A stretch of 25,030 nt of DNA, taken from NCBI GenBank assembly GCA_934215545.1, contig CAKQAD010000022.1, positions 1 to 25,030 of the forward strand. Direction: 5' to 3'. Positions 15,005 to 22,857 of the stretch are shown one piece after another. Source of the DNA: an uncultured Prevotella sp. (GTDB lineage: Bacteria > Bacteroidota > Bacteroidia > Bacteroidales > Bacteroidaceae). Both the position numbers and the translations under genes were made by a program. A model generated the notes under the pieces. That model was not told the DNA's origin. It made no database searches and was given only the letters and a program-made list of their open reading frames with translations. Numbering within the stretch: the stretch's first letter is position 1; every line of letters starts with the position of its first letter.

Positions 15005-16501
15005 CTACTGTTGGTCAGCAACTTCTACAATAGGATTACCGATGCAGCCATCGGGCATCTGTAAGTGCAGCATAGCACACACTGTAGGAGCAGTATCGAC
15101 CATAAGAGTGCGACGATTGGTCTTGCCGTGCTTTACATTCCAACCCATGAACACGAGAGGAATATGGGTGTCGGCAGGCGACCAAATGCCATGTGATGAG
15201 CCATAGAAATCGTCCTTGACATTCCACTCAAAATGGTTGGTCTTCACTACTGCATAGAGATCGCCGGTACGACCACGATAGTAGCCATTTACAATGCGCT
15301 CACGTATCCACTGTGGTATAGGTGCCACAGTGGCCTTCTCACAATCAACAACAGCCATAAGCTCCTTGTCTTTCTGCAACTCGGCAATAGCGTCGGCTTT
15401 TACCTTGTCAAGACACAGCTTGTTGCTGCTTATCAACTCGTGGTCGAGGTAGATGCCTGAACCAATGATATCCTTGATATACTTGCCTTCAATGCCATAC
15501 TTTGCCGACAATGTCTCATTAACACGCTTCATAGCTACACCACTATCCCAGCATCCACCAGGCAACTTGTGAGCCTTCTGTGTGTTGGGGTTGTGTGTGC
15601 CACCATGGTCGGCGGTGAGGAAGAGCAGATAGCCATTCTTGCCCACCTGCTTGTCGAGAGCCTCAAGGAATGCCTTCAAGTCGCGGTCGAGAGTGAGGAA
15701 CACTTCTTCGTTCTCCTTTCCTGGCGAGCACCAAGTACCCGTTTTATGACTGATGGCATCTGTTGGTGAGATGCTCACGCACAACATATCGGTGGTGCCA
15801 TTTTGTCCGAGGTTCTCAGCATGCATCGCTGCCTCTGCCAACTGGAAAGTGGCGGTAACACCACTGGGGCTGATCTTTGGATCTACACCCACCTTAAAGC
15901 CCAATTGGCGGTTGAACTTCTTTGTCCAATCGGGCAACTTATCCATGTAGTAGGTGCTGGTGATAAATCCAGCAACACTCTTGTCATACCAATATGCAGC
16001 ATTAGCAGCATGTCCGGCAGGCAAGATGGCAGCACGATCTTTCAGTGCTACACCAATAACCTTGGCTTTGAAGTCGGTGGCTTGACGCAGCATATCGCCG
16101 ATGGTGGTGGCAATCATGTTGCGAGGCGACATGTTGCCTGCCTTAGAAGTGGTGCCAACGCCCTTCACATTAGGATCATCGCAGCAGTAAATGCGGCGTC
16201 CGTCCATATAGAAATCGTTGGACACAATGCCATTGGTGGCTGGCACAGCACCTGTATATGCACTGGCATGACCCACACCAGTAACGGTAGGCACATAGTT
16301 AATCATTTGATTGTCGCACGAGAAGCCCTCGTTGAGAATACGCTTAATGCCTCCCTCGCCATACTTGTCGTAATAGTAATAGAGATAGTCCCAACGCATC
16401 TGGTCGACAATGAGACCCACTACGAGCTTCGGACGCTCCACCTGTGCCGATGCCATCATTGCAACAAGGCACACGATAACGGATAAGATAGTTCTTTTCA
16501 T
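15005..16501 (-). CDS. pafA: PafA-type alkaline phosphatase
   Basis: This 498-residue exported phosphatase has a signal peptide MKRTILSVIVCLVAMMASAQ (1-20). The alkaline-phosphatase superfamily core is complete: metal ligand Asp33 (VDQMR), Asp248 and His252 (SPTDAISH), Asp298-His299 (TADHGG) and His437 (SSHG). The nucleophile is probably Thr74 in PTVTGVGH, with Asn95 in SNDFY 21 residues later and the pair Lys154/Arg156 in LKDR. This Thr, Asn, Lys-x-Arg set is the signature of PafA monoesterases, distinct from PhoA and PhoX. PafA enzymes release phosphate from diverse organophosphates in the periplasm or outside the cell, often without repression by phosphate. The promoter is probably at 16674-16681, with a phased direct repeat in the leader. 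The phosphate importer at 2169-3863 is a plausible partner. Confidence 0.88.
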   Translation of the reverse strand: MKRTILSVIVCLVAMMASAQVERPKLVVGLIVDQMRWDYLYYYYDKYGEGGIKRILNEGFSCDNQMINYVPTVTGVGHASAYTGAVPATNGIVSNDFYMDGRRIYCCDDPNVKGVGTTSKAGNMSPRNMIATTIGDMLRQATDFKAKVIGVALKDRAAILPAGHAANAAYWYDKSVAGFITSTYYMDKLPDWTKKFNRQLGFKVGVDPKISPSGVTATFQLAEAAMHAENLGQNGTTDMLCVSISPTDAISHKTGTWCSPGKENEEVFLTLDRDLKAFLEALDKQVGKNGYLLFLTADHGGTHNPNTQKAHKLPGGCWDSGVAMKRVNETLSAKYGIEGKYIKDIIGSGIYLDHELISSNKLCLDKVKADAIAELQKDKELMAVVDCEKATVAPIPQWIRERIVNGYYRGRTGDLYAVVKTNHFEWNVKDDFYGSSHGIWSPADTHIPLVFMGWNVKHGKTNRRTLMVDTAPTVCAMLHLQMPDGCIGNPIVEVADQQ

Positions 16502-16587
16502 TGTTTGTATGAGAATAAATATTGTTTGTTGTAATAATAAATATTGCTAACCATGATAATGATTCTTGCTATATAACACCATAATCG

Positions 16588-16626
16588 AATAGTGTCTGTA
16601 TTTAATCAAATAATGTCTGTATTTAA
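16588..16626. repeat. Phased 18-nt direct repeat upstream of pafA
   Basis: AATAGTGTCTGTATTTAA (16588-16605) and AATAATGTCTGTATTTAA (16609-16626) are identical at 17 of 18 positions. They are offset by exactly 21 bp, two helical turns. The pair lies 87-125 nt before the pafA start, between it and its predicted promoter. It could be a tandem operator or an accidental duplication. Confidence 0.75.
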
Positions 16627-16673
16627 GCCATTACCTGTTAAAGACCGAAAGAGCACACAGAATCTCTGCTTGG

Positions 16674-16681
16674 CAAAGGTA
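16674..16681 (-). promoter_or_regulatory. Probable pafA promoter -7 box
   Basis: On the minus strand this reads TACCTTTG, an exact TAnnTTTG match. The nearest TTTG upstream is 25 nt away (16710-16707), longer than usual. The leader would be about 165 nt. Confidence 0.5.
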
Positions 16682-16732
16682 GTAATAATAATCGTTGAAC
16701 GTGATGCAAATCTTAAAATTAATGTCTTTTTC

Positions 16733-16763
16733 TTTGATGTTTCGATAAAATGTCGTACTTTTG
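16733..16763 (+). promoter_or_regulatory. Promoter of the WG-repeat gene
   Basis: TTTG (16733-16736) and TACTTTTG (16756-16763) match the -33 and -7 elements with a 19-nt spacer. The start codon at 16802 is 38 nt after the -7 box. Confidence 0.7.
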
Positions 16764-16801
16764 GCAAAAACGTAACCCTCTAATCAAACCAAGATAACGC
16801 T

Positions 16802-17461
16802 ATGAAAAAGAAGATAACGCAAGAGAATTTTGAAGACACTTATGTCGACAGCATCGAAATGGAACGCATCGACAAATTTGTGTGCGACGAAATGGCGCGG
16901 CAGATACACCGCTACATAAAGGCAATGAAAGGCTCTAAGGACATAATGCTGAAGTTCGAAACACAGCTTGCCACACTAAGCGTGGCAGAAAAGGAACAAG
17001 CCATAGCCAGATACATAGACCTTAACCGCAAGGTGCTCAGCGGGCTCGACTTTAAGATAGTGCTTGCCAGAGCCATGGCAAACTATAGCGACACCTTCTC
17101 GTATCTTGTGGAACTGGTGAACAACAAACGCAAGATGGTGTTCTATCTCAACCGCATACGCGAGAAGTATGAGCAATATCACGAGGTGTTTGAGGTCGAT
17201 GGCAAGTTTGGCATTAAAGACCACCAAGGCAACACGCTTATACCAGCAAAGTTCGACTTTCTGCGCACACCTTACGTCTATGTCGACGACCTGCGCACAC
17301 TGCCCGTAATAGCACAACGCAACGGACGCATGGGATTGGTGTTGCCCGATGGCAAAGGCACTGTGGTGGCCGACTTCGTTTACGACGACATCATGCTGCG
17401 CGACGAGCCGCCTTACTTCGAGGCTTGGAAAGATGGCGAGGCCACACTCATAGAGGCATAA
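16802..17461 (+). CDS. WG-repeat-like protein of unknown function
   Basis: This 219-residue protein has no signal peptide or membrane helix, so it is probably cytosolic. Residues 1-125 are charged and helical with a likely coiled-coil character. The C-terminal part holds two WG/KWG-type repeats: GKFGIKDHQGNTLIPAKFDF (about 133-152), then GRMGLVLPDGKGTVVADFVYDDI (about 174-196). These repeats are usually extracellular or binding modules; their meaning in a small cytosolic protein is unclear. It has its own promoter, and ribD follows 118 nt downstream on the same strand. I do not recognise a gene name. Confidence 0.75.
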   Translation: MKKKITQENFEDTYVDSIEMERIDKFVCDEMARQIHRYIKAMKGSKDIMLKFETQLATLSVAEKEQAIARYIDLNRKVLSGLDFKIVLARAMANYSDTFSYLVELVNNKRKMVFYLNRIREKYEQYHEVFEVDGKFGIKDHQGNTLIPAKFDFLRTPYVYVDDLRTLPVIAQRNGRMGLVLPDGKGTVVADFVYDDIMLRDEPPYFEAWKDGEATLIEA

Positions 17462-17539
17462 CAATGCCCGAAGAACGACTTTATTCAGAATTGGCAAACA
17501 AGGCAGACAGTAGGTAGCATTGCGTTGCTCTGCCAAACA

Positions 17540-17552
17540 ACCGATTGGGGTT
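17540..17552 (+). repeat. Possible half-copy of the dispersed palindrome
   Basis: ACCGATTGGGGTT differs at one position from the right arm of the family palindrome (ACCGATTTGGGTT), and its GATTGGGGTT end resembles copy A. There is no matching left arm. It lies between the WG-repeat gene and ribD. A chance match is possible. Confidence 0.35.
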
Positions 17553-17579
17553 AAAGACATTCATAACCATAAAAAACAG

Positions 17580-18533
17580 ATGACAGAAGACGAGAAATAC
17601 ATGAAACGCTGCCTGCAACTTGCCGTCTGTGGCAGGCAGAACGCAAAACCCAACCCTATGGTGGGCGCAGTGATAGTGGCTCCTAGCGGACGAATTATCG
17701 GTGAGGGCTATCATGTGCGCTGCGGTGAGGCTCATGCCGAGGTAAACGCCTTTGCCTCAGTGCAACCTACCGATGAGCCTCTGCTAAAAGAATCAACCAT
17801 ATATGTGAGCCTGGAACCATGTTCACACTACGGCAAGACACCGCCTTGTGCCGACTTGATAGTTAAGAAGGGTGTGAAGCGATGCGTAGTGGGCTGTGTA
17901 GACCCTTTTGCAAAAGTGCAAGGACGCGGCATTGCCAAACTGCGCGAAGCTGGCATTGAGGTGACGGTGGGTGTACTCGAGGCTGAGTGCAAACACATAA
18001 ACCGTCGATTCTTCACTGTCAATGAACTGGGACGACCTTATGTAACGCTGAAATGGGCACAGACCGCCGACAATTTTATCGACGACCACGGCAAGCCGCT
18101 TGCCATCTCCACACCATTCACGAAGATGCTTGTACACCGCTTGCGTGCCGACAATGATGCCATCCTGGTGGGACGCATCACTGCCGAGCGCGACTGCCCA
18201 CAGCTCAACGTGCGACACTGGGCAGGCAACGACCCCATGCCAATAGTGATAGACCGGCAACGGCCGGCATTTGAGGGTCTCAACTTCGACCGACCCGTAA
18301 TCCCGCAACTAATGGAATGGTTGGCAGGACAGAAATGTCAGAGCCTTATCGTAGAAGGAGGAGCATGCACCTTGCAGCACTTCATCGACGAGGATACATG
18401 GGACGAAATACGCATAGAAACAGCACCTTTTACCATCGGCGGAGGCACTAAGGCGCCACAACTGCCACAAGGAGTGAAGCTGGAAAGCCAGGAGTGCTTC
18501 GATGGCAATGTGATACGCACCTTCGTGCGCTGA
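17580..18533 (+). CDS. ribD: Bifunctional riboflavin biosynthesis deaminase/reductase
   Basis: This 317-residue enzyme carries out two steps of riboflavin synthesis: deamination of the GTP-derived pyrimidine and NADPH-dependent reduction of its ribose. The deaminase zinc site is complete: HAE at 52-54 and PCSHYGKTPPC at 80-90. The reductase half starts near 150 (GRPYVTLKWAQTADNFI) and keeps DAILVG (193-198) and LIVEGG (256-261). The reductase part is somewhat shorter than in many RibD proteins. The frame is open 20 codons further upstream, but MTEDEKYMKRC matches the usual family N-terminus, so the ATG at 17580 is chosen. No FMN riboswitch is visible in the short leader and no other rib genes are nearby. 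The flippase gene follows after 15 nt. Confidence 0.94.
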   Translation: MTEDEKYMKRCLQLAVCGRQNAKPNPMVGAVIVAPSGRIIGEGYHVRCGEAHAEVNAFASVQPTDEPLLKESTIYVSLEPCSHYGKTPPCADLIVKKGVKRCVVGCVDPFAKVQGRGIAKLREAGIEVTVGVLEAECKHINRRFFTVNELGRPYVTLKWAQTADNFIDDHGKPLAISTPFTKMLVHRLRADNDAILVGRITAERDCPQLNVRHWAGNDPMPIVIDRQRPAFEGLNFDRPVIPQLMEWLAGQKCQSLIVEGGACTLQHFIDEDTWDEIRIETAPFTIGGGTKAPQLPQGVKLESQECFDGNVIRTFVR

Positions 18534-18548
18534 CACCACCAATAATTT

Positions 18549-20009
18549 ATGGAAACACTAAAACAGAAAACCGCCCGCGGACTGCTTTGGGGCGGACTCA
18601 ACAGCGGCATGCAACAGGTGGTGGGACTGGCCTTCGGCATTGTGCTCGGACGCTTGCTTGCGCCATCAGACTATGGCATGATGGCGATGATAAGCATCTT
18701 CTCGCTGGTGGCAACAGCACTACAAGACAGCGGATTTCGCACTGCGCTTGCCAACATGAAAGACCCACAGCCATCCGACTACAACTCGGTGTTTTGGTTT
18801 AACGTGCTAATGGCATCAACGCTCTATGCCTTACTCTTCATGGCAGCACCGCTCATTGGCGACTATTATCACACGGAGCGCATTGTACCACTATGCCGCT
18901 ATGCCTTCCTGAGCATCATCATAGCATCGCTCGGCACCGCACAATCGGCATATCTATTCAAGAATCTTAAAGCCAAGCAGCAAGCAGAGGCTGGCGGCTT
19001 GGCAGTGATAGTATCGAGCATTGTGGGGGTAAGCATGGCTTTCTGTGGCATGGCATACTGGTCGTTGGCAACACAAGGACTGGTGTATGTGTCGATAAAC
19101 ACGGCCATGCAGTGGTATTTCTCACCATGGCGACCCACCATCCACAACATTAGCTTCGCTCCCGTAAGGCGCATGTTCAGATTTTCATGCAAGATTCTGG
19201 CAACAACCATTATGACATGCGTCAACAACAACGTGCTCAACATTTTGCTGGGACATTACTTCTCACCCCGCGACACGGGCAACTACAACCAGGCATATCA
19301 GTGGAACACTAAATGCTACTCGTTGGTGCAGAGCATGGTGGCACAAGTGGCACAACCGGTGCTCGTGAGTCTTAACGGCGAACAAGGCCGACAGATGGAT
19401 GTGTTTCGCAAGATGGTGCGCTTCACGGCATTCATTACCTTCCCACTACTCTTCGGCTTCGGACTCGTAGCAAAGGAATTCATAGTGTTGGCTATAGGCG
19501 AAAAATGGCTCACATCAGCAGAATTCATACAGATTCTATGCATCTCAGGAGCCACAATGCCACTATCAACACTGTTCTCCAACATGATAATATCTAAAGG
19601 ACGATCGGGCATATTCTTCTGGTGCACCTTCTCATTGGGCTTAGCACTCATTGCCACCATGTTATGCATCTGGCCATGGGGCATTCGCACTATGGTAATG
19701 GCATATATGATTATCAATACAGCATGGCTGCTGGTGTGGCTGTTCTTTGTGCGACGACTCACTGGCTATGGCTACTGGATGTTCTTCTGCGATGTTATGC
19801 CATTTGCTCTGGCTGCAGCTGGAGTAATGACAACAGCCTATCTGCTCACGATGCCTCTACATAGTCTATTGTCATTACTACTGGTGCGCTTTGCATTGGC
19901 AGTGGCACTATATTATATAGTGATGAAGGTGGCACGTGTGAAGATATTGGCAGAGTGCGAGCAGTTTGTATTGCAACGACGCCGCAAAAACCAATCACAT
20001 TTGCACTAA
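18549..20009 (+). CDS. Polysaccharide/oligosaccharide flippase (Wzx-like)
   Basis: This 486-residue integral membrane protein has about 12-14 hydrophobic segments. Its start, KTARGLLWGGLNSGMQQVVGL followed by GRLLAPSDYGMMAM, is typical of the Wzx/TuaB-type MOP superfamily exporters that flip lipid-linked oligosaccharides across the inner membrane. A basic cytosolic tail ends the protein (VLQRRRKNQSHLH). The start lies 15 nt after ribD, so the two are probably co-transcribed. No glycosyltransferase, polymerase or sugar-nucleotide gene is adjacent, so its glycan cannot be inferred. Function is from family resemblance only. Confidence 0.85.
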   Translation: METLKQKTARGLLWGGLNSGMQQVVGLAFGIVLGRLLAPSDYGMMAMISIFSLVATALQDSGFRTALANMKDPQPSDYNSVFWFNVLMASTLYALLFMAAPLIGDYYHTERIVPLCRYAFLSIIIASLGTAQSAYLFKNLKAKQQAEAGGLAVIVSSIVGVSMAFCGMAYWSLATQGLVYVSINTAMQWYFSPWRPTIHNISFAPVRRMFRFSCKILATTIMTCVNNNVLNILLGHYFSPRDTGNYNQAYQWNTKCYSLVQSMVAQVAQPVLVSLNGEQGRQMDVFRKMVRFTAFITFPLLFGFGLVAKEFIVLAIGEKWLTSAEFIQILCISGATMPLSTLFSNMIISKGRSGIFFWCTFSLGLALIATMLCIWPWGIRTMVMAYMIINTAWLLVWLFFVRRLTGYGYWMFFCDVMPFALAAAGVMTTAYLLTMPLHSLLSLLLVRFALAVALYYIVMKVARVKILAECEQFVLQRRRKNQSHLH

Positions 20010-20038
20010 GGCAATGTGCAAGTCAGCAACATTTTTTG

Positions 20039-20046
20039 TACCTTTG
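20039..20046 (+). promoter_or_regulatory. argS promoter -7 box
   Basis: TACCTTTG is an exact match to TAnnTTTG, 52 nt before the argS start codon. A TGTG at 20015-20018 may be the -33 element, 20 nt upstream. Confidence 0.6.
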
Positions 20047-20098
20047 CACCTACATTAGGATAGCATTGCACTAAATCAGAATAAAATAGAAAAATAAT

Positions 20099-21916
20099 AT
20101 GACAATAGAACAACAAATCAGCAGCACTGCCAAACAGGCTGTGAAAGAGCTTTATGGTCAGGATGTGCCTGAAAGCATGGTACAATTGCAAAAGACCAAG
20201 CGCGAGTTTGAGGGCAACCTCACCCTCGTGGTTTTCCCTTTCCTCAAGATGTCGCACAAGAAGCCAGAGAACACCGCACAGGAAATCGGAGCTTATGTTC
20301 AGGAGCACTGCACTGCCGTGGCCACCTTCAACGTGGTTAAGGGATTTCTGAACCTCGTTATCGACAGCCAGGCATGGATAGCCCTGCTCAACGATATGAA
20401 TGCCAACCCAAAGTTTGGCGAGAAACCCGTTACCGACAACTCTCCATTGGTGATGATAGAATACTCATCGCCTAACACCAACAAGCCTCTGCACCTCGGA
20501 CATGTGCGCAACAACCTCCTGGGATGGTCGTTGGCACAGATTATGGAAGCCAACGGCAACCGTGTGGTGAAGACAAACATCGTTAACGACCGTGGCATAC
20601 ACATCTGTAAGTCGATGTTGGCATGGCTGAAATATGGCAATGGCGAAACTCCTGAGACATCAGGAAAGAAGGGCGACCACCTTATCGGCGACTACTATGT
20701 GGCTTTCGACAAGCACTACCGCGAAGAGGTGGCACAGCTTAAGGCTCAGTATGCAGCTGAGGGCATGGACGACGAGGCTGCCGAGAAAAAGGCTAAGGAG
20801 GAGGCTCCACTCATCAAGGAGGCTCACGACATGCTCGTAAAGTGGGAGCATAACGACCCCGAGGTGCGCGCACTTTGGAAGAAGATGAACGACTGGGTGT
20901 ATGCTGGCTTCGACGAAACATACAAGGCGCTCGGCGTGGGCTTCGACAAGATATACTACGAGTCGAACACCTACCTCGTGGGCAAGAAGAAGGTGGAGGA
21001 AGGTCTCGCCAAAGGTCTCTTCTTCCGCAAGGACGACAACTCTGTATGGGCAGACCTCACCAACGAGGGTCTCGACCAGAAGCTGTTGCTTCGTTCTGAC
21101 GGCACCAGTGTCTACATGACCCAAGATATTGGCACTGCCGAGATGCGCTTCAACGACTACCCTATCGATAAGATGATTTATGTGGTGGGCAACGAGCAGA
21201 ACTACCACTTCCAGGTGCTCTCTCTGCTGCTCGACCGCCTTGGCTTCAAGTGGGGCAAGGAGCTTGTACACTTCTCTTACGGCATGGTGGAGCTGCCTAA
21301 TGGTAAGATGAAGAGTCGTGAAGGCACCGTTGTCGACGCCGACGACCTTATTGCAGCAATGATTGGCGATGCCAAGCAGACAAGCGAGGAGCTCGGCAAA
21401 TTCAAGGATATGAGCGAGGAAGAGCGCAACGAGATAGCACGCATCGTGGGCATGGGAGCCCTGAAATACTTCATCCTGAAGGTTGATGCACGCAAGAATA
21501 TGCTCTTCAATCCAGAGGAGTCTATCGACTTCAACGGCAATACTGGCCCATTCATCCAGTACACCTATGCTCGTATACGTTCTATTCTGCGTAAGGCACA
21601 GGCAGAGGGCATTAACATCCCTGCACAGCTGGCTACCGACATGCCTCTCAACGAAAAGGAGATAGAGCTTATTCAGAAGATGAACGAGTTTGGCGCTGCT
21701 GTAGAACAGGCTGGCAAGGACTATTCACCAAGCGGCATTGCCAACTACTGCTACGAGCTTACCAAGGCATTCAACCAGTTCTATCACGACTACTCTATCC
21801 TCGGTGCTGATACCGACAACGAGAAAGTGGTGCGCTTGGTGCTTGCTGCCAACGTGGCAAAGACACTGCGCAATGGCATGGCATTGCTCGGCATAGAGGT
21901 GCCAGAGCGTATGTAA
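20099..21916 (+). CDS. argS: Arginyl-tRNA synthetase
   Basis: This 605-residue class I synthetase charges tRNA-Arg. The HIGH motif appears as HLGH at 132-135 within SPNTNKPLHLGHVRN. The KMSKS-equivalent is KMKSREG at 403-409, and the DALR-type tRNA anticodon-binding domain fills roughly 480-605. An N-terminal Add-1-like domain occupies about 1-110. A charged insertion around 215-245 (EEVAQLKAQYAAEGMDDEAAEKKAKEE, written here only as a position guide) lies within the catalytic domain. The length and motifs are complete. The gene has its own promoter and is probably monocistronic, ending at a hairpin at 21945-21992. Its regular codon choice suggests high expression. Confidence 0.97.
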   Translation: MTIEQQISSTAKQAVKELYGQDVPESMVQLQKTKREFEGNLTLVVFPFLKMSHKKPENTAQEIGAYVQEHCTAVATFNVVKGFLNLVIDSQAWIALLNDMNANPKFGEKPVTDNSPLVMIEYSSPNTNKPLHLGHVRNNLLGWSLAQIMEANGNRVVKTNIVNDRGIHICKSMLAWLKYGNGETPETSGKKGDHLIGDYYVAFDKHYREEVAQLKAQYAAEGMDDEAAEKKAKEEAPLIKEAHDMLVKWEHNDPEVRALWKKMNDWVYAGFDETYKALGVGFDKIYYESNTYLVGKKKVEEGLAKGLFFRKDDNSVWADLTNEGLDQKLLLRSDGTSVYMTQDIGTAEMRFNDYPIDKMIYVVGNEQNYHFQVLSLLLDRLGFKWGKELVHFSYGMVELPNGKMKSREGTVVDADDLIAAMIGDAKQTSEELGKFKDMSEEERNEIARIVGMGALKYFILKVDARKNMLFNPEESIDFNGNTGPFIQYTYARIRSILRKAQAEGINIPAQLATDMPLNEKEIELIQKMNEFGAAVEQAGKDYSPSGIANYCYELTKAFNQFYHDYSILGADTDNEKVVRLVLAANVAKTLRNGMALLGIEVPERM

Positions 21917-21944
21917 GAATAAGATATAAAGTACAAATACAACT

Positions 21945-21992
21945 AACGTGGTCAAAACGAACATACAGAATGTGTGTCGTTTTGACCACGTT
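21945..21992. terminator. Hairpin after argS, probable terminator
   Basis: The 16-bp perfect stem AACGTGGTCAAAACGA (21945-21960) pairs with 21977-21992 around a 16-nt loop, 28 nt after the argS stop. There is no strong T-run on either side, so its efficiency as an intrinsic terminator is uncertain. Confidence 0.7.
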
Positions 21993-22002
21993 GCTTTATC
22001 AC

Positions 22003-22024
22003 AAATCGGTCTAATGACCGATTT
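22003..22024 (-). repeat. Dispersed palindrome, copy C
   Basis: Perfect 9-bp stem AAATCGGTC (22003-22011) and GACCGATTT (22016-22024) with a 4-nt loop (ATTA on the minus strand). It lies 4 nt past the stop codon of the DUF4294 gene and is nearly identical to copy B after upp. Confidence 0.8.
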
Positions 22025-22028
22025 ATAT

Positions 22029-22670
22029 TTATAACTGTCCAGCCTCTACCTGCTGCACTATACGCTCTGTATAGCGGTCGACACCCTCTGGGTCGTACTT
22101 CTTTGTGAGCGAAGCACCAAAGAGTGCGGCAAAGGCTTGATAAAAGCCGGCACGTATAGGCCCGAGAAATGCTTGAATGAGCTGATAAGACGAAGAATTA
22201 CACTCACGATATACAAGCTTTATAAGCAGCTTGCCTTGCGCATATGTAAGTTTTTTCATGCGTGGAGTGTATTCCTTACGTATGCTCTTCTCTACGAGTT
22301 TCAGATGTTCGTCCTTGGCTTTCTTGTTAGGAAGGGTCTGCAGGAACTCGTAGGTTTCCACAATAATGGTGTTCACCTCTTTGGCAATGGGTAGTACCTT
22401 CTTCACATTTGCCACCAAACGATTGTAGGCCTGACGCTGACGGGCATTCTTAAACTCAGGCACTGGATACACATATAGTGGATTGAGTTCTACATATTGT
22501 ATGGAGTCGCCGCCCAACAACACCTTGCTCACCTTTACCATAGGCACAAAGGTGGGCACATCCATGTCCACTTCACGGTCTTCGGGTGATGTATTCTGCG
22601 GCATATTGCTCTGCGCTGTGGCTGCTACACACCATAGGCATAGCAGCAATAGCATCGACAATGCTCTCAT
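22029..22670 (-). CDS. DUF4294 family exported protein
   Basis: With the start chosen here the protein has 213 residues and begins with a clear signal peptide, MRALSMLLLLCLWCVAATAQ, so it is secreted or periplasmic. The rest is a charged, mostly helical domain characteristic of DUF4294: LNPLYVYPVPEF, then RQRQAYNRLVANVKKVLPIAKE, then LIKLVYRECNSSSYQLI. Its function is unknown. The frame can be read 14 codons further upstream from a GTG at 22712, but a -7 box (22702-22709, minus strand) overlaps that part. An ATG at 22694 would make the mRNA almost leaderless. The gene is convergent with argS and divergent from the PAP2 gene. Confidence 0.8.
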   Translation of the reverse strand: MRALSMLLLLCLWCVAATAQSNMPQNTSPEDREVDMDVPTFVPMVKVSKVLLGGDSIQYVELNPLYVYPVPEFKNARQRQAYNRLVANVKKVLPIAKEVNTIIVETYEFLQTLPNKKAKDEHLKLVEKSIRKEYTPRMKKLTYAQGKLLIKLVYRECNSSSYQLIQAFLGPIRAGFYQAFAALFGASLTKKYDPEGVDRYTERIVQQVEAGQL

Positions 22671-22701
22671 TATGTACTTCGATGTTAATTTCATACAGCG
22701 A

Positions 22702-22709
22702 CAAAAGTA
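22702..22709 (-). promoter_or_regulatory. DUF4294 gene promoter -7 box
   Basis: On the minus strand 22709-22702 reads TACTTTTG, matching TAnnTTTG. It lies 32 nt before the ATG at 22670 and argues against the upstream GTG start. No clear -33 TTTG was found. Confidence 0.5.
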
Positions 22710-22763
22710 CACAGAAAAAATCGATTTTCGCCACGATTATGGTATCTTTTGACTATTTTTAGT

Positions 22764-22771
22764 TACCTTTG
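22764..22771 (+). promoter_or_regulatory. PAP2 gene promoter -7 box
   Basis: TACCTTTG exactly matches the -7 consensus. TTTG at 22748-22751 is the only nearby -33 candidate and is closer (12 nt) than usual. Transcription from here gives a leader of about 80 nt to the ATG at 22858. Confidence 0.55.
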
Positions 22772-22857
22772 CACCACCAACACATGTCATGTGCACATCA
22801 TTTTTTTGACACATGCACTCTGCTTATACATTATCAGAACATTTTCAAACGCAAAAG

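Larger units (their letters stand above)
16502..16801. other. Divergent intergenic region pafA / WG-repeat gene
   Basis: These 300 nt contain no gene. They hold AT-rich sequence, the direct repeat at 16588-16626, a minus-strand -7 box for pafA at 16674-16681 and a plus-strand promoter at 16733-16763. A 63-codon open frame here lacks any protein-like feature and spans both promoters. Confidence 0.6.

Noticed and set aside
15803..16486. 227-codon plus-strand open frame antisense to pafA
   Set aside because: The opposite strand encodes a complete PafA with all metal ligands; this frame has no domain.
17464..17517. 17-codon open frame just after the WG-repeat gene (MPEERLYSELANKADSR)
   Set aside because: It is too short to support, with no start context or known leader-peptide function; it may be chance.
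17462..17579. FMN riboswitch upstream of ribD
   Set aside because: The region is only about 118 nt and lacks the conserved FMN-element helices; only a half-copy of the dispersed palindrome was seen.
20660..21271. 203-codon minus-strand open frame inside argS
   Set aside because: It is a shadow of the argS catalytic domain.
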